Of a stretch of DNA of 64,000 nt, positions 8,566 through 17,520 are shown piece after piece. A model generated the notes under the pieces. It was not told the DNA's origin and did not search any database. It saw only the letters and a program-made list of their open reading frames with translations. The DNA comes from Paenibacillus prosopidis. GTDB taxonomy: Bacteria > Bacillota > Bacilli > Paenibacillales > Paenibacillaceae. Each line of letters opens with the position of its first letter. Position 1 is the first letter of the stretch. Position numbers and translations under genes: made by a program. The DNA lies in assembly GCF_003337375.1 (NCBI RefSeq), contig NZ_QPJD01000002.1:1-64000 (forward strand). Direction: 5' to 3'.

Positions 8566-8760
8566 ATGAAAGTCCTCCTGTCTACTTCACCTACATACAC
8601 GGCAGTACCGCTTATATAAATATCCATTTTGTTCGGGTTTCGTTTCATCGCTTTCACAACTACTCTTCCATCTATCGGCTTGAAGAACTACTCCTGCCGG
8701 ATTGCCCCTATTCGGTATAGTTGAGAAACCATCATAATGAAATACTTGTATATTCTCCAT
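8562..8760 (-). pseudogene. PhzF-family gene with most of its middle deleted
   Basis: A ribosome site AAGGAG and ATG at 8760 open a clear PhzF-family N-terminus (MENIQVFHYDGFSTIPNRGN, then PAGVVL). After about 30 residues another frame carries the family's C-terminus (GRVVVKAMKRNPNKMDIYIS, then GTAVYVGEVDR), ending at 8562. A full PhzF-like isomerase/epimerase is about 260-290 residues, so roughly 200 are missing. The junction lies near a repeated GGAGTAGTT/AGAGTAGTT, suggesting deletion between short repeats. Confidence 0.8.
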
Positions 8761-8779
8761 CATGGATCTCCTTCGAAAA

Positions 8780-9133
8780 CTAACGTTTGCCATTTAAGAT
8801 ATTCGGATTATAGATTTCAACAAACCCGCATTGCATACAAGACACATATAAAAAATGATGATATTCTATATCGAATATTTTACTTAAACCCGTCCCATTC
8901 ATCGCTACTTCATTAATATCGCATTCATCATGACCGCATTTGGAACATTTAAACTGATTTGCAATTCTGTCTTCTAGGGAAAGATCATTTTTGTCAACTT
9001 CATATTCGAGTTGATCGGAATCTTGGCTGGTTATCGATGTGTCCAAATGTTCGGGCAGAACCTCATGCTTACATTCCGGACATACTTGATTATCTAAAAC
9101 TACTTGACTGCTGCACCATGGACATTCAATCAT
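8780..9133 (-). CDS. zinc-ribbon protein, unknown function
   Basis: 117 residues with two Cys-pair groups: CPWC and CPEC near the N-terminus (residues 4-21), and CSKCGHDEC with CMQCG in the C-terminal half. These are likely zinc ribbons. The stretch between is acidic. There is no enzyme motif or membrane segment. Ribosome site AAGGAAGAG precedes the ATG. The PhzF remnant starts just beyond its 3' end. Confidence 0.65.
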   Translation of the reverse strand: MIECPWCSSQVVLDNQVCPECKHEVLPEHLDTSITSQDSDQLEYEVDKNDLSLEDRIANQFKCSKCGHDECDINEVAMNGTGLSKIFDIEYHHFLYVSCMQCGFVEIYNPNILNGKR

Positions 9134-9180
9134 AGGTCTCTTCCTTTCTGGTAATAAAGAGAAGCTCTTTCGGCTAAATG

Positions 9181-9525
9181 TTAATAGATTTCCCCTTCAT
9201 CACCGATAACACTTGCGTTAAGCTTCTCAGCTATTTCTTTCATCTTATTAATAATTTGATCATTTGGATTTTTTACAACAATGCGACCATCTCTATAATC
9301 AAAATAAACCGGATACTCCTCGTCCTCGTCTTCCATAATGCACACGGCAATTCCTTGATTTTCATATCGCAAAGTCATACCGTTTGGCGATTTCATTTCT
9401 GCTGCTTTCTCAAGCCTCAGCTGAGGATCTCCATTAATAATCTCCTGCCATTCTGACAATGAAATAGGATGATCCTCGCTTTCGCCCCACCATTCCGCTC
9501 TCGTAATGTGTATATCGTATCCCAA
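9181..9525 (-). CDS. conserved small protein, unknown function
   Basis: 114 residues from a TTG at 9525, placed 8 bases after AGGAG. A GTG nine bases earlier is too close to that site. The N-terminus GYDIHITRAEWWGESEDHPI is a motif I have seen at the start of uncharacterised Bacillota and Bacteroidota proteins. The rest is mixed alpha/beta with an acidic centre (MEDEDEEYPVYFDYRDGRI). There is no membrane segment. Confidence 0.65.
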   Translation of the reverse strand: MGYDIHITRAEWWGESEDHPISLSEWQEIINGDPQLRLEKAAEMKSPNGMTLRYENQGIAVCIMEDEDEEYPVYFDYRDGRIVVKNPNDQIINKMKEIAEKLNASVIGDEGEIY

Positions 9526-9595
9526 AGCAATCACTCCTCTTCTTCAGAATCAGATTTCTACGATTTGAGATGATTGTACCACAGGATTAGAAAAA

Positions 9596-9628
9596 AAAGA
9601 CAAAACACCATTTAGGCGTTTTGTCTTT
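9596..9628 (-). terminator. intrinsic terminator downstream of the toxin ORF
   Basis: 14-bp arms (9596-9609 and 9615-9628), with one G-U pair, around a 5-base loop. On the reverse strand it is followed by a run of eight T (complement of 9591-9598), making it a strong terminator for the transcript of the 26-residue toxin ORF. Confidence 0.75.
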
Positions 9629-9670
9629 AATTTGGCCCGGGTCATCCATCTGCCCAGTCTTCTAGATGCG

Positions 9671-9751
9671 TTAAGAATCTTTCGATCTGTTGGCCATATC
9701 GATGATCATTACGATAAGCACGAGTAGTTGAATGAGCAGTTCCACACTCAT
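9671..9751 (-). CDS. holin-like type I toxin peptide (Hol_Tox family)
   Basis: A 26-residue ORF, MSVELLIQLLVLIVMIIDMA followed by NRSKDS: one membrane helix and a short polar tail. The length, MS-E-L-QLL start and MANRSKDS-like end match the 'putative holin-like toxin' peptides common in Bacillus and Paenibacillus. In studied cases such peptides are membrane toxins silenced by an antisense RNA. GGGAGG at 9759-9764 is well spaced from the ATG, and an intrinsic terminator follows about 40 bases after the stop. The antisense RNA promoter could not be placed with confidence. Confidence 0.8.
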   Translation of the reverse strand: MSVELLIQLLVLIVMIIDMANRSKDS

Positions 9752-9872
9752 TACAATCCCTCCCAGCTGCAAGTAATGCTCCTTCGCTCCGGCCTCTCCT
9801 CTCGAATAACTGCTATACATCTCCCACTAACATATCTATGGTCGAAAATTGAATTTTATGACGAACTGATGA

Positions 9873-10877
9873 CTACCAAGGCAGATCTCCAATATTACGC
9901 ATAACCTCATCGATTTCCGTTAATTCCTCAGCCGACAAAGGCGCTTGCTCAAGTGCCTTAACGTTCTCTTCGATCTGACTGACGCGGCTCACGCCGATAA
10001 GCGCTGAAGTGACTCCGCCCTCGCGAAGCGCCCACGAAAGTGACATTTGGGACAAGCTTTGTGCGCGCCGCGCCGCGATAGCTTCAAGCTTGCGGAATTT
10101 TTGCACCCGCTCCACCGTAATCGCTTCCGGCTTCATTGTGCTGGATGCTGACTTTGATTCCGCATCGATTTTATCTACATACTTGTTCGTAAGCTGTCCT
10201 CTGCCTAGCGGACAATAAGCGATTGAACCAACGCCATTCGTATCCAGCACCTCCTGCAAGCCATCCTCAATCCAGCGGTTCAACATCGAATAGGCCGGTT
10301 GGTGGATGAGGCAAGGCGTTCCGAGCCGCTTCAAAATGTTGATCGCTTGACTCGTTTGCTCCATATTATAATTCGATAATCCTACATATAAGGCTTTGCC
10401 TTGTCTGACGGCATGATCGAGTGCACCCATCGTTTCTTCAAGCGGGGTTTCCGGATCCGGGCGATGCGAATAAAAAATATCGACATAATCAAGTCCCATC
10501 CGCTTTAAGCTCTGGTCTAAGCTCGAAAGCAAATTTTTGCGTGAGCCCCATTCACCGTATGGACCCTCCCACATGTAGTATCCGGCTTTTGTTGAGATTA
10601 GAAGCTCGTCCCGGTACGAAAGCAGATCCTTTTTGAACACTTGTCCGAATGTTTCTTCTGCTGAGCCGGCTGGCGGCCCGTAATTGTTAGCTAAGTCGAA
10701 ATGCGTTATTCCGAGATCGAACGCTTTTAAAATCATCTCACGCGAATTTTCCAGCGGCTGATTGCCTCCAAAATTTTGCCACAATCCGAGCGAAATGGCC
10801 GGCAGCTTAATGCCGCTCTTTCCGCAACGGTTATATTTCATATCGGTATATCGGTTTTGCTCTGCAACGTAAGGCAC
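9873..10877 (-). CDS. aldo/keto reductase (YghZ / MgrA type)
   Basis: 334 residues, start GTG with GGGAG 8 bases upstream. The catalytic tetrad is visible: Asp and Tyr in FDLANNYG, Lys in ISTKAGYY, His in FYSHRPD. The N-terminus (NRYTDMKYNRCGKSGIKLP, AISLGLWQNFG) is characteristic of the group containing YghZ, an NADPH-dependent L-glyceraldehyde-3-phosphate reductase, and potassium-channel-beta-like reductases. It probably detoxifies aldehydes such as methylglyoxal. It is divergently arranged with an AraC regulator, which may control it. Confidence 0.9.
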   Translation of the reverse strand: MPYVAEQNRYTDMKYNRCGKSGIKLPAISLGLWQNFGGNQPLENSREMILKAFDLGITHFDLANNYGPPAGSAEETFGQVFKKDLLSYRDELLISTKAGYYMWEGPYGEWGSRKNLLSSLDQSLKRMGLDYVDIFYSHRPDPETPLEETMGALDHAVRQGKALYVGLSNYNMEQTSQAINILKRLGTPCLIHQPAYSMLNRWIEDGLQEVLDTNGVGSIAYCPLGRGQLTNKYVDKIDAESKSASSTMKPEAITVERVQKFRKLEAIAARRAQSLSQMSLSWALREGGVTSALIGVSRVSQIEENVKALEQAPLSAEELTEIDEVMRNIGDLPW

Positions 10878-11061
10878 TTGTAATACTCCCTTTCTTCATT
10901 AATTTCATGTATCGGTACTAGTAGCATGCTATAATGATAACTGCTAAGCACGATTACCTACAGAGTATATCTTACCGTTACAAGTAAAAGGAATGTCTAC
11001 AAGCAAGTTTTACATGGCATAATGTAATATATCGATAAAAGTGTATTGGAGTTGAATAGAC

Positions 11062-11868
11062 ATGCAGGAGCTCTATGATTTGGTTTATTTTTATCACGGG
11101 AAACAATATTGTGACTATTGGGGGCCAGGGGTTAAAGACCACTATAAAATACTGTTTATCCACGAAGGAAGAGGCACCTATCAAATAAACGGCTGTACCT
11201 ACGAGTTAAAGCAAGGACAAGGCTTTATGGTGTTTCCGGATACCATTTGCTCTATGAAGGCCAATGAAGAAGATCCTTGGACCTACTCTTGGATCGCATT
11301 TCAAGGCAAATGCGTCGATCGTTTGTTAGAGCAAGTTCAGTTAAGCAAATTAAATCCACATTTCCATTTCGCGCCTGCAGAATGGTTTGATGTTTGGCTG
11401 GACGAGTTGACTCATGCGAATTCTCTCGAGAGAAATGGGGGATTAGTCGTTCATAGCCTACTCTACCGTCTTTTTGCAGACTGGATAGCGATGTTGACCG
11501 CACCGGATCAAGCAGGCTATATTCCTAAAGCTAAGGAAGTCTATGTACGCAAAGCGATCGATTATATAAAAGCAAACTATTACAACAAAGTAAGCATAAC
11601 TGAGCTTTCGAAGCTGATTGGCATTGACCGGATTTACTTATCTTCTCTGTTCAAAGAAACGGTTCATCTCTCGCCGCAAATGTATTTACTTCAGTATCGA
11701 ATGGATAAAGCAGTTGATCTTATGAACAATCCGATGCTGACGGTTTCCGATATTTCACACTCGGTTGGTTATAATGATCCGCTGCTCTTCTCGAAAATGT
11801 TCAAAAAAATAAAAGGCGTCTCACCGTCGCACTACCGACGGGATAAATCTTTAACCATCTTAACATGA
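11062..11868 (+). CDS. AraC family transcriptional regulator
   Basis: 268 residues. The N-terminal cupin-like sensing domain includes YKILFIHEGRGTYQINGCTYEL cut here to its core GRGTYQING and KQGQGFMVFPDT. The C-terminal double helix-turn-helix (about 165-262) contains KVSITELSKLIGIDRIYLSS, LFKETV and TVSDISHSVGYNDPLLFSKM, FKKIKGVSPSHYRR. The cupin domain points to a small-molecule, perhaps sugar, ligand. It lies 184 bases from the divergent aldo/keto reductase, its probable target. Its 3' end overlaps the convergent acetyltransferase gene by 37 bases. Confidence 0.9.
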   Translation: MQELYDLVYFYHGKQYCDYWGPGVKDHYKILFIHEGRGTYQINGCTYELKQGQGFMVFPDTICSMKANEEDPWTYSWIAFQGKCVDRLLEQVQLSKLNPHFHFAPAEWFDVWLDELTHANSLERNGGLVVHSLLYRLFADWIAMLTAPDQAGYIPKAKEVYVRKAIDYIKANYYNKVSITELSKLIGIDRIYLSSLFKETVHLSPQMYLLQYRMDKAVDLMNNPMLTVSDISHSVGYNDPLLFSKMFKKIKGVSPSHYRRDKSLTILT

Positions 11869-12266
11869 GGAATATTTTCCTCCATGAAAACGTCTGAGGC
11901 TGTTTCATAGCCTAGTTTTTCATAAAAGGGGGCTGCTTGCACTTGACCGTGCAGCTTTGCTTTCGCCAGCCCTTTTTCAATGGCAATAGCTTCGAGCTCG
12001 TTCATTATGGCTTTGCCCAGATTATGCTTGCGATGAGAGGCTAATACGCAAATACGCTCCAGTTTGGCTGTATCTTCAACGATGCGAACTCGGCCTGTCC
12101 CTACTGGCTTGTTCTCGTCATAAATAACAACATGGTCCGCGCTATCTTCGTATTCATCGAGTTCAACTTCTTCTGCTACACCTTGCTCCTTTACGAATAC
12201 CGTTTTACGGACGCTGAACGCATCTTCTAACTGTTCTTCTGTAGTAACACGTTTGATTTGCATCAT
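11832..12266 (-). CDS. GNAT family N-acetyltransferase (YjcF-like)
   Basis: 144-residue GNAT enzyme. Motif A is LERICVLASHRKHNLGKAIM, with the acetyl-CoA pyrophosphate loop R-K-H-N-L-G-K; motif B is APFYEKLGYET. The start AFSVRKTVFVKEQGV with downstream DHVVIYDE is the YjcF/ElaA pattern. The substrate is unknown. AAGGAT precedes an ATG-ATG pair, and I use the first. Confidence 0.88.
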   Translation of the reverse strand: MMQIKRVTTEEQLEDAFSVRKTVFVKEQGVAEEVELDEYEDSADHVVIYDENKPVGTGRVRIVEDTAKLERICVLASHRKHNLGKAIMNELEAIAIEKGLAKAKLHGQVQAAPFYEKLGYETASDVFMEENIPHVKMVKDLSRR

Positions 12267-12442
12267 TTATCTATCCTTCCATACGTTGATCTTCACTTGC
12301 TAATTATAATTAATGTTCTTCCGGAATCAAACAACGATGACCAACCAGCGGAGTAATACGCCAAATTCGACTCCTTTTTTAATTAAAATCTAATGCTATG
12401 CTATTAATAAGCTTGACCAATTTAAAATAAGGCGGGATGAAT

Positions 12443-13282
12443 TTGTCATACTTATCTGTTAGCACATGGAGCTTACATCGATTGCTCGGTCCCCTTCGCT
12501 GGACGGCTTGGGATGCCGAAGCAGGCAGCCACCGTACAATAGAACAAGAGCAACCAGAAATAATCACGCTGCTTGATTTGCCTGCAGAAGCAGCATCACG
12601 GGGATATGAAGCGATAGAAGTATGTCATTTTCATTTTCCTTCTACTGATTCGGCTTATTTGAAGCAGCTTCGCAGCGCTTTCGAGGTTTCGGGAGTTTCC
12701 TTTGATACGCTGCTTCTTGACTACGGTAATCTGACAGCACCAGATGAACGACAAAGAAAAGCTGATTTTGCTTTTATCTGCGACTGGATCGATATTGCTT
12801 CCCAATGCGGAGCCAAACAAATTCGAGTTATTGCTGGTGAAGCTCCCCCTACGGACGAAGAAGCCATAAGTCTTTCCGCAGCATCGTTAATAGACTTAGC
12901 CCATTTTGCTTCACCTAAAGGAGTTCGCATTATCACTGAAAACTTCAAACCGCTAACCTCAACAGCCGAAAGCTGTCATAAGCTGCTCGCTCAAACCGGT
13001 AACCAAGTCGGTTTTATAACCGATTTTGGTAATTTCCATGGGGCTGAAAAAGTAAAGGAAATAGCGTCGACGTTACCGTTCAGCGTATCGGTTCATGCCA
13101 AAGCGACCTATGATGAAGCGGGCTTTCCGGATGAGGCGGAATATTTGACCTATCTCAATCGGGTTCATGCTGCCGGTTATAACGGCGCCTATGTCCTTAT
13201 CTATGATGGCCCCGGTGACATGTGGGAAGGTCTTGAACGAATTAAAGCGATCGTGAAGCCTTTCCTATTGCCAGTACGCTAA
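12443..13282 (+). CDS. sugar phosphate isomerase/epimerase (TIM barrel)
   Basis: 279 residues from TTG at 12443. The ATG at 12437 abuts the ribosome site (AAGGCGGG, 12429-12436), whereas the TTG is 6 bases away and gives the natural N-terminus LSYLSVSTWSLHRLLGPLRW. The fold is the xylose-isomerase-like/AP endonuclease 2 TIM barrel: metal-ligand type residues occur in EAIEVCHFH, RIITENFKPL, GFITDFGNFHG and SVHAKATYDE. It probably acts on an unknown sugar or inositol derivative. It is a single-gene unit followed by a terminator. Confidence 0.8.
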   Translation: MSYLSVSTWSLHRLLGPLRWTAWDAEAGSHRTIEQEQPEIITLLDLPAEAASRGYEAIEVCHFHFPSTDSAYLKQLRSAFEVSGVSFDTLLLDYGNLTAPDERQRKADFAFICDWIDIASQCGAKQIRVIAGEAPPTDEEAISLSAASLIDLAHFASPKGVRIITENFKPLTSTAESCHKLLAQTGNQVGFITDFGNFHGAEKVKEIASTLPFSVSVHAKATYDEAGFPDEAEYLTYLNRVHAAGYNGAYVLIYDGPGDMWEGLERIKAIVKPFLLPVR

Positions 13283-13312
13283 CACCTTCCAAAGCATTTT
13301 TTATTAGCTAAA

Positions 13313-13350
13313 AAAGCTGACTACGGATATTTACATTCGTCGTCAGCTTT
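13313..13350 (+). terminator. intrinsic terminator after the TIM-barrel gene
   Basis: AAAGCTGACTACG (13313-13325) pairs with CGTCGTCAGCTTT (13338-13350) with one mismatch. The A-run and T-run at the base allow use from both sides, including by the gerKC transcript end. Confidence 0.7.
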
Positions 13351-13458
13351 AATTACTGTATAAAGTTTGCATTATTATAATTATGTTATTATTAGTCGAT
13401 ATACGTTAAATTTGCGTCGTTTGCCCCTTGCCTTGATTCCATGTGTCTTAATCACCGA

Positions 13459-14670
13459 TTAATGGCTCTTTTTAGCCCCCATGTCAGTTATATTCAGTTT
13501 GACTTTATAGGTAATTGGAGCTTCACTAAATACGTTGTCCCAATCCTGTTTTATCTTCTGCCATTGCTTCGGATGCTCAATATTTAATCGTGTACCGAAA
13601 CCGACAACATCCGTTTTGTAATTCTTTTGGATTTTGTATAGTCCAAGCTGTATTAATCTCGTAATCTCCTTTTCAGCTGCACGTTCTGCTCTTTCTATAA
13701 ATTCATCATCGATCGGAGCGCTGGAAGTCGTCCAGTCCTCGATTAATCGACCTTCCGATTCGATGTCAACGTCGAAAGAGACATCATCTCCATCAATATG
13801 GGAACGAATTTTACTCTTCATTGTTTTCACTTCGTACGTTATAATTTGTTTCGTTTTTTCATCATAACTTTTCACTAACCCCCCTTTTCCTTTGCCGGTT
13901 AACCAAGTTACGCCGAGCAGCTCCTCTTCGGATAAAAGTCCCCTGAATTTTTGTGTATTTCCTTTAATGACCGCTGCGCCTGAAAACTTCACTTCGCCTT
14001 CTGCGGCGATCACATTTTGCAGCAAATAACTTGATTTTGCATGCATTTTCCCTTGCAGCGTAGATAATGTCATCGGCGGTATGATTTTAAGAGTCCGGTA
14101 ACGATTATCGATCATTCCCATTAAACGAAAGGAAGGAATAATCGAATTCCCTTTTGCCTCCAATGTTTTTCTCGCCGGTCCGCTGCTCATTAAGACCATG
14201 GTGCTTGGTCTAATATCATTATCCCTAAGAAAGAAATCAAGAAGCTGATGCATACTGAAATGACCTGCAAGCTGCTCATTTATAACGATTACTTTCAAGT
14301 GATGGCCTATAACAGGGCGTTCCATTTGGGAGGTAAATTCCCTGATCAGTTGAAACAATGAATCACCAGTTTCAGAAACATTTATATACGGCTTAGAGTT
14401 TTGGTCGCTTCCGGCTTTCCCGCCTTTAGCTTCGGACTGTTTTTCAACAATTTGCAGAGTGAAAGTAATTAAGTTTTTTTTGATTTCGTGTGTTCCCAGC
14501 TTGTCCAGTTTGGTTTCCAGCTCGGTTTTTTTCGCTTCATCAAGTCCCATACCCACATAGATACTGAGGTCTTCAATCTCATCTTTACTCCGACAGCCTG
14601 TCTGAAGCATTAGAGTAAGGATACACATACCGATTAATAAGCAGCGTGCCAGGTTAAGATTCAGCTTCAT
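13459..14670 (-). CDS. gerKC: Ger(x)C family germination lipoprotein, GerKC-type
   Basis: 403 residues with a lipoprotein signal: hydrophobic residues 9-24 and lipobox LQTGC, with Cys26 as the lipidation site. The rest matches the Ger(x)C family (DLSIYVGMGLDEAKK near the N-terminus, GAAVIKGNTQKFRGLLSEEE in the middle, and a C-terminal helical part). It is the C subunit of a spore germinant receptor, anchored on the outer face of the inner spore membrane. Its start overlaps the 3' end of the B-subunit gene by 17 bases, so translation is probably coupled. Confidence 0.92.
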   Translation of the reverse strand: MKLNLNLARCLLIGMCILTLMLQTGCRSKDEIEDLSIYVGMGLDEAKKTELETKLDKLGTHEIKKNLITFTLQIVEKQSEAKGGKAGSDQNSKPYINVSETGDSLFQLIREFTSQMERPVIGHHLKVIVINEQLAGHFSMHQLLDFFLRDNDIRPSTMVLMSSGPARKTLEAKGNSIIPSFRLMGMIDNRYRTLKIIPPMTLSTLQGKMHAKSSYLLQNVIAAEGEVKFSGAAVIKGNTQKFRGLLSEEELLGVTWLTGKGKGGLVKSYDEKTKQIITYEVKTMKSKIRSHIDGDDVSFDVDIESEGRLIEDWTTSSAPIDDEFIERAERAAEKEITRLIQLGLYKIQKNYKTDVVGFGTRLNIEHPKQWQKIKQDWDNVFSEAPITYKVKLNITDMGAKKSH

Positions 14671-15769
14671 CCGTTTCCTCCGTGCTTCCTTTCTTCCACT
14701 TCGATAACAGCAATAAAACGATCGGCACTATTCCAAATAAATACAAGGATATATTTCCGATAAAATCGCCAAAGGCGGATAATTCGTTTATATTTTTGGG
14801 AATTGCCCAAATGATGAAAACAATTGGCAATAATGCATACATACATTTTTGTATTTTCACATTGAAAAGCTGTGACAATCCAAGAGACGCTGCATAAATT
14901 GCAATCGTAAAAGTAGAATAGATTTGCATGATCCAAATGACCAGCAATAATGATTCAAAGCGTTCAAAGATCAGACCCGTCAACTCAAAGCTCCGTACAA
15001 GATCGAGCGTAGGCCACGTCCTTGTGACAACTCCGTCCACGGACAAGACGCCTATAGCCATAACGGCCGTTATTAAATAAATACCCATCGGCATGACTAT
15101 ACCGTAAACAACGGCTTTTACGGATTTATTAGGATGCTTCATAAAAGCTGTCAAGATTAAAATAACTTCTAAACCGGTGAAGGAAAACACTGTTGCTTTA
15201 AGACCGGCTAGAACAGGCATAATCCCTTGTCCCAGTACTGGACGCAAGTTGTTAGGATCAAGAATTCTTAATCCCATTAAAGTAACTAACAAATAAATGA
15301 TGATCGTCACCGGAAGAATGAGCTCAAATAACCGTGCGATCGGATTAATACCTCCAACCATTAAGTAAAGGCTAACCCACATAAACACCATTACGCTTGC
15401 CCACGGCGGTGTGCCTTCTAGTAAAAATAAACCCGTTACTTCAGTTAATGTTCGCACTTGATAAGCAGCAGTCATACAAAAATAACAAACAAATAACAAA
15501 CCGATAAAACCGCCAAACCACCTTCCTACAATGATCCGGTTATATTGGTAAACCGTCTGTTCAGGATACGATTTGTTCAAAGTTGCCATGACTACACCAG
15601 CAGCAATTGCGATCAATCCCCCTATTAAGACTGAAATCCAAACATCAGGCGTCCCCGCCTTCTCGGCTGTCGCTCTCGACAAAGTAAGGATTCCAGAACC
15701 AAGAATAAAATTCGAGACAATCACAGCAGCTTGTATCGTGTTTATCCGATCCTTAGGATTAATATTCAT
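14654..15769 (-). CDS. gerKB: germinant receptor permease subunit, GerKB-type
   Basis: 371 residues with about ten membrane helices; spore germination permease family, related to amino-acid permeases. The N-terminal half has AAVIVSNFILGSGILTLSRA, with the glycine-rich turn typical of the first helix, and later FTGLEVILILTAFMKHPNKS. GerB subunits bind the germinant and form the receptor core with the A subunit in the inner spore membrane. It is the middle gene of the gerK operon, 24 bases after the A gene. Confidence 0.92.
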   Translation of the reverse strand: MNINPKDRINTIQAAVIVSNFILGSGILTLSRATAEKAGTPDVWISVLIGGLIAIAAGVVMATLNKSYPEQTVYQYNRIIVGRWFGGFIGLLFVCYFCMTAAYQVRTLTEVTGLFLLEGTPPWASVMVFMWVSLYLMVGGINPIARLFELILPVTIIIYLLVTLMGLRILDPNNLRPVLGQGIMPVLAGLKATVFSFTGLEVILILTAFMKHPNKSVKAVVYGIVMPMGIYLITAVMAIGVLSVDGVVTRTWPTLDLVRSFELTGLIFERFESLLLVIWIMQIYSTFTIAIYAASLGLSQLFNVKIQKCMYALLPIVFIIWAIPKNINELSAFGDFIGNISLYLFGIVPIVLLLLSKWKKGSTEETDEAES

Positions 15770-15793
15770 GGCAGCCTTCTCCCAGATCCAAAG

Positions 15794-17254
15794 TTAAAGC
15801 CTTTTTCTCTTTTTATTTTTCGTATGCAACATCTCAGGCCTGCTTTTCATCATAAAAAGCGGCATGCGAACGAAAAAATCTTTCCAGTCGTTTAAGCGGT
15901 ACGGAACAGCCGGGCTTGCATAAGGAACGCCGAAGCTCTTCAATTTCACAATATGGGCGCATAGCATTAAGATAAATAAAACAACCCCGTACAATCCAAA
16001 AGCGGCAGCGCAAAACATCGCCACAAAACGCAGCATTCGTAAAGATATCCCCGCGTTGTATTGCGGTATAGCGAAGGAAGAGATGGCCGTAACCGCAACG
16101 ACAATAACTAGAATTGGACTAACAATCCCGGCTTGTACGGCAGCTTCGCCGATAATTAAACCGCCCACAATGCCCATTGCCGGTCCAATTGGTTTTGGAA
16201 GTCTAAGTCCCGCTTCCCTTAATATTTCAATCGCTACTTCCATTATTAAAGCTTCCACGAGCGAGGAGAAAGGGACGCCAACTCTCGATCCGATAATGGA
16301 GAGAGCTAACTTGGTTGGTATTAATCCAGGATGAAACGAAATAAAGGAAATGTACATGGCGGGTGTCAGCAGCGCTACTAATGCTGCGAAAAATCTCAGC
16401 AATCGAAGCAGTGTGCCTGCCATCCACCGCTCATAATAATCCTCCGGGGATTGCAGGAGCATGCTGAATGTAACCGGAGCGATTAGCGCAAATGGCGTAC
16501 CGTCGAGTAAAATAGCGACTCGTCCTTCCATTAATGCGCTAATGACTCTATCCGGCCTTTCCGTGCTTTGTACTTGAGGAAACGGACTCAAATAATTGTC
16601 TTCTATTAATTGTTCAATATATCCGGACTCCGGCACATTATCCATTTCGATTTTACCGATTCTTTTACGAACCTCATCGACTAAATTCGGATCCGCGATA
16701 TCTTTCATATAGGCAATAACTAGTTCTTTCTTTGCGCGTGAACCGATATGCATACTCACAAGCGCCAAGCTGGCGTTCTCGCCATGTCTGCGTAAGATAG
16801 CTGCGTTATCAGTTAACGATTCATTAAAACCGACTCTTGGCCCTCTCACTAGCGCCTCTGAAATGGGTTCCTCTATATTTCGTGTCTTATTTTTAATCGT
16901 TCCAATTATGATGGCTTCGGTGAATCCATCAATAATTAGCGCTGTAGATCCTGATAACACCTTTGGCATCATCTCTTCTACGGATACTACTTCTGTTATT
17001 TGACTTACGGATAGCACTTGATTTGTTACAAACGATTTCGTTATTGGAGTACCATCCCCTTGGACGGACATCAATGCCTTTAAAATATGCAGGTCAATCA
17101 GCTCACGGTCCGCTAAACAATTCGCAAACACAATAGCGGCAGCTACGCCTGAATTGCCTATTAAAAATTCCCTGATCGTTACATCAGAGTGGTACACCAT
17201 TTGCTCACGGATTAAGGTTAAGTTAACCATTAAGTTATTATTCACTTCGATCAC
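15794..17254 (-). CDS. gerKA: germinant receptor subunit, GerKA-type
   Basis: 486 residues. The N-terminal cytoplasmic GerA domain (about 1-270; includes [32 protein letters not shown] and the [16 protein letters not shown] stretch) is followed by five membrane helices and a short basic tail. The A subunit oligomerises into the germination ion channel. The GTG start overlaps the stop codon of a 41-residue ORF upstream (GTGA), and its ribosome site AGAGGAAG lies inside that ORF. No transporter or sigma gene is nearby, so the receptor is a stand-alone operon, presumably read by forespore sigma-G. Confidence 0.92.
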   Translation of the reverse strand: MIEVNNNLMVNLTLIREQMVYHSDVTIREFLIGNSGVAAAIVFANCLADRELIDLHILKALMSVQGDGTPITKSFVTNQVLSVSQITEVVSVEEMMPKVLSGSTALIIDGFTEAIIIGTIKNKTRNIEEPISEALVRGPRVGFNESLTDNAAILRRHGENASLALVSMHIGSRAKKELVIAYMKDIADPNLVDEVRKRIGKIEMDNVPESGYIEQLIEDNYLSPFPQVQSTERPDRVISALMEGRVAILLDGTPFALIAPVTFSMLLQSPEDYYERWMAGTLLRLLRFFAALVALLTPAMYISFISFHPGLIPTKLALSIIGSRVGVPFSSLVEALIMEVAIEILREAGLRLPKPIGPAMGIVGGLIIGEAAVQAGIVSPILVIVVAVTAISSFAIPQYNAGISLRMLRFVAMFCAAAFGLYGVVLFILMLCAHIVKLKSFGVPYASPAVPYRLNDWKDFFVRMPLFMMKSRPEMLHTKNKKRKRL

Positions 17255-17376
17255 TCTTCCTCTGCTTTACGGAACCTGTTGAAAACGTATGTGACCAAAA
17301 TGGGAACCGCGAGGGTAACCAATGCCTGCACGAACACTTTCCAATCCGGGATGTTCATTAGTACTGTACGAATCAA
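17251..17376 (-). CDS. 41-residue membrane peptide, first gene of the gerK operon
   Basis: TTG at 17376 follows GGGAGTGG at a 7-base distance and opens 41 codons ending in TGA, which overlaps the gerKA start by 4 bases. The peptide has one hydrophobic segment ([19 protein letters not shown]) and a charged end (NRFRKAEEE). Small membrane 'D subunits' are known from several Bacillus ger operons but are usually longer with two helices. Position, ribosome site and overlap support a real gene; a role in the receptor is inferred. An internal ATG (17358) is an alternative start. Confidence 0.65.
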   Translation of the reverse strand: MIRTVLMNIPDWKVFVQALVTLAVPILVTYVFNRFRKAEEE

Positions 17377-17520
17377 CTATTAACCACTCCCAGCAGCACT
17401 ATCGAATACTCCCTATTTTTTCCGTAAAGTGTCGGTTATAAACAAGTGAAGAAGGTATGGTGGGAAATAAAAAAAGAAGAAGGGAATCCCCTCCTCCTTA
17501 AACATACTATTTCATATACC

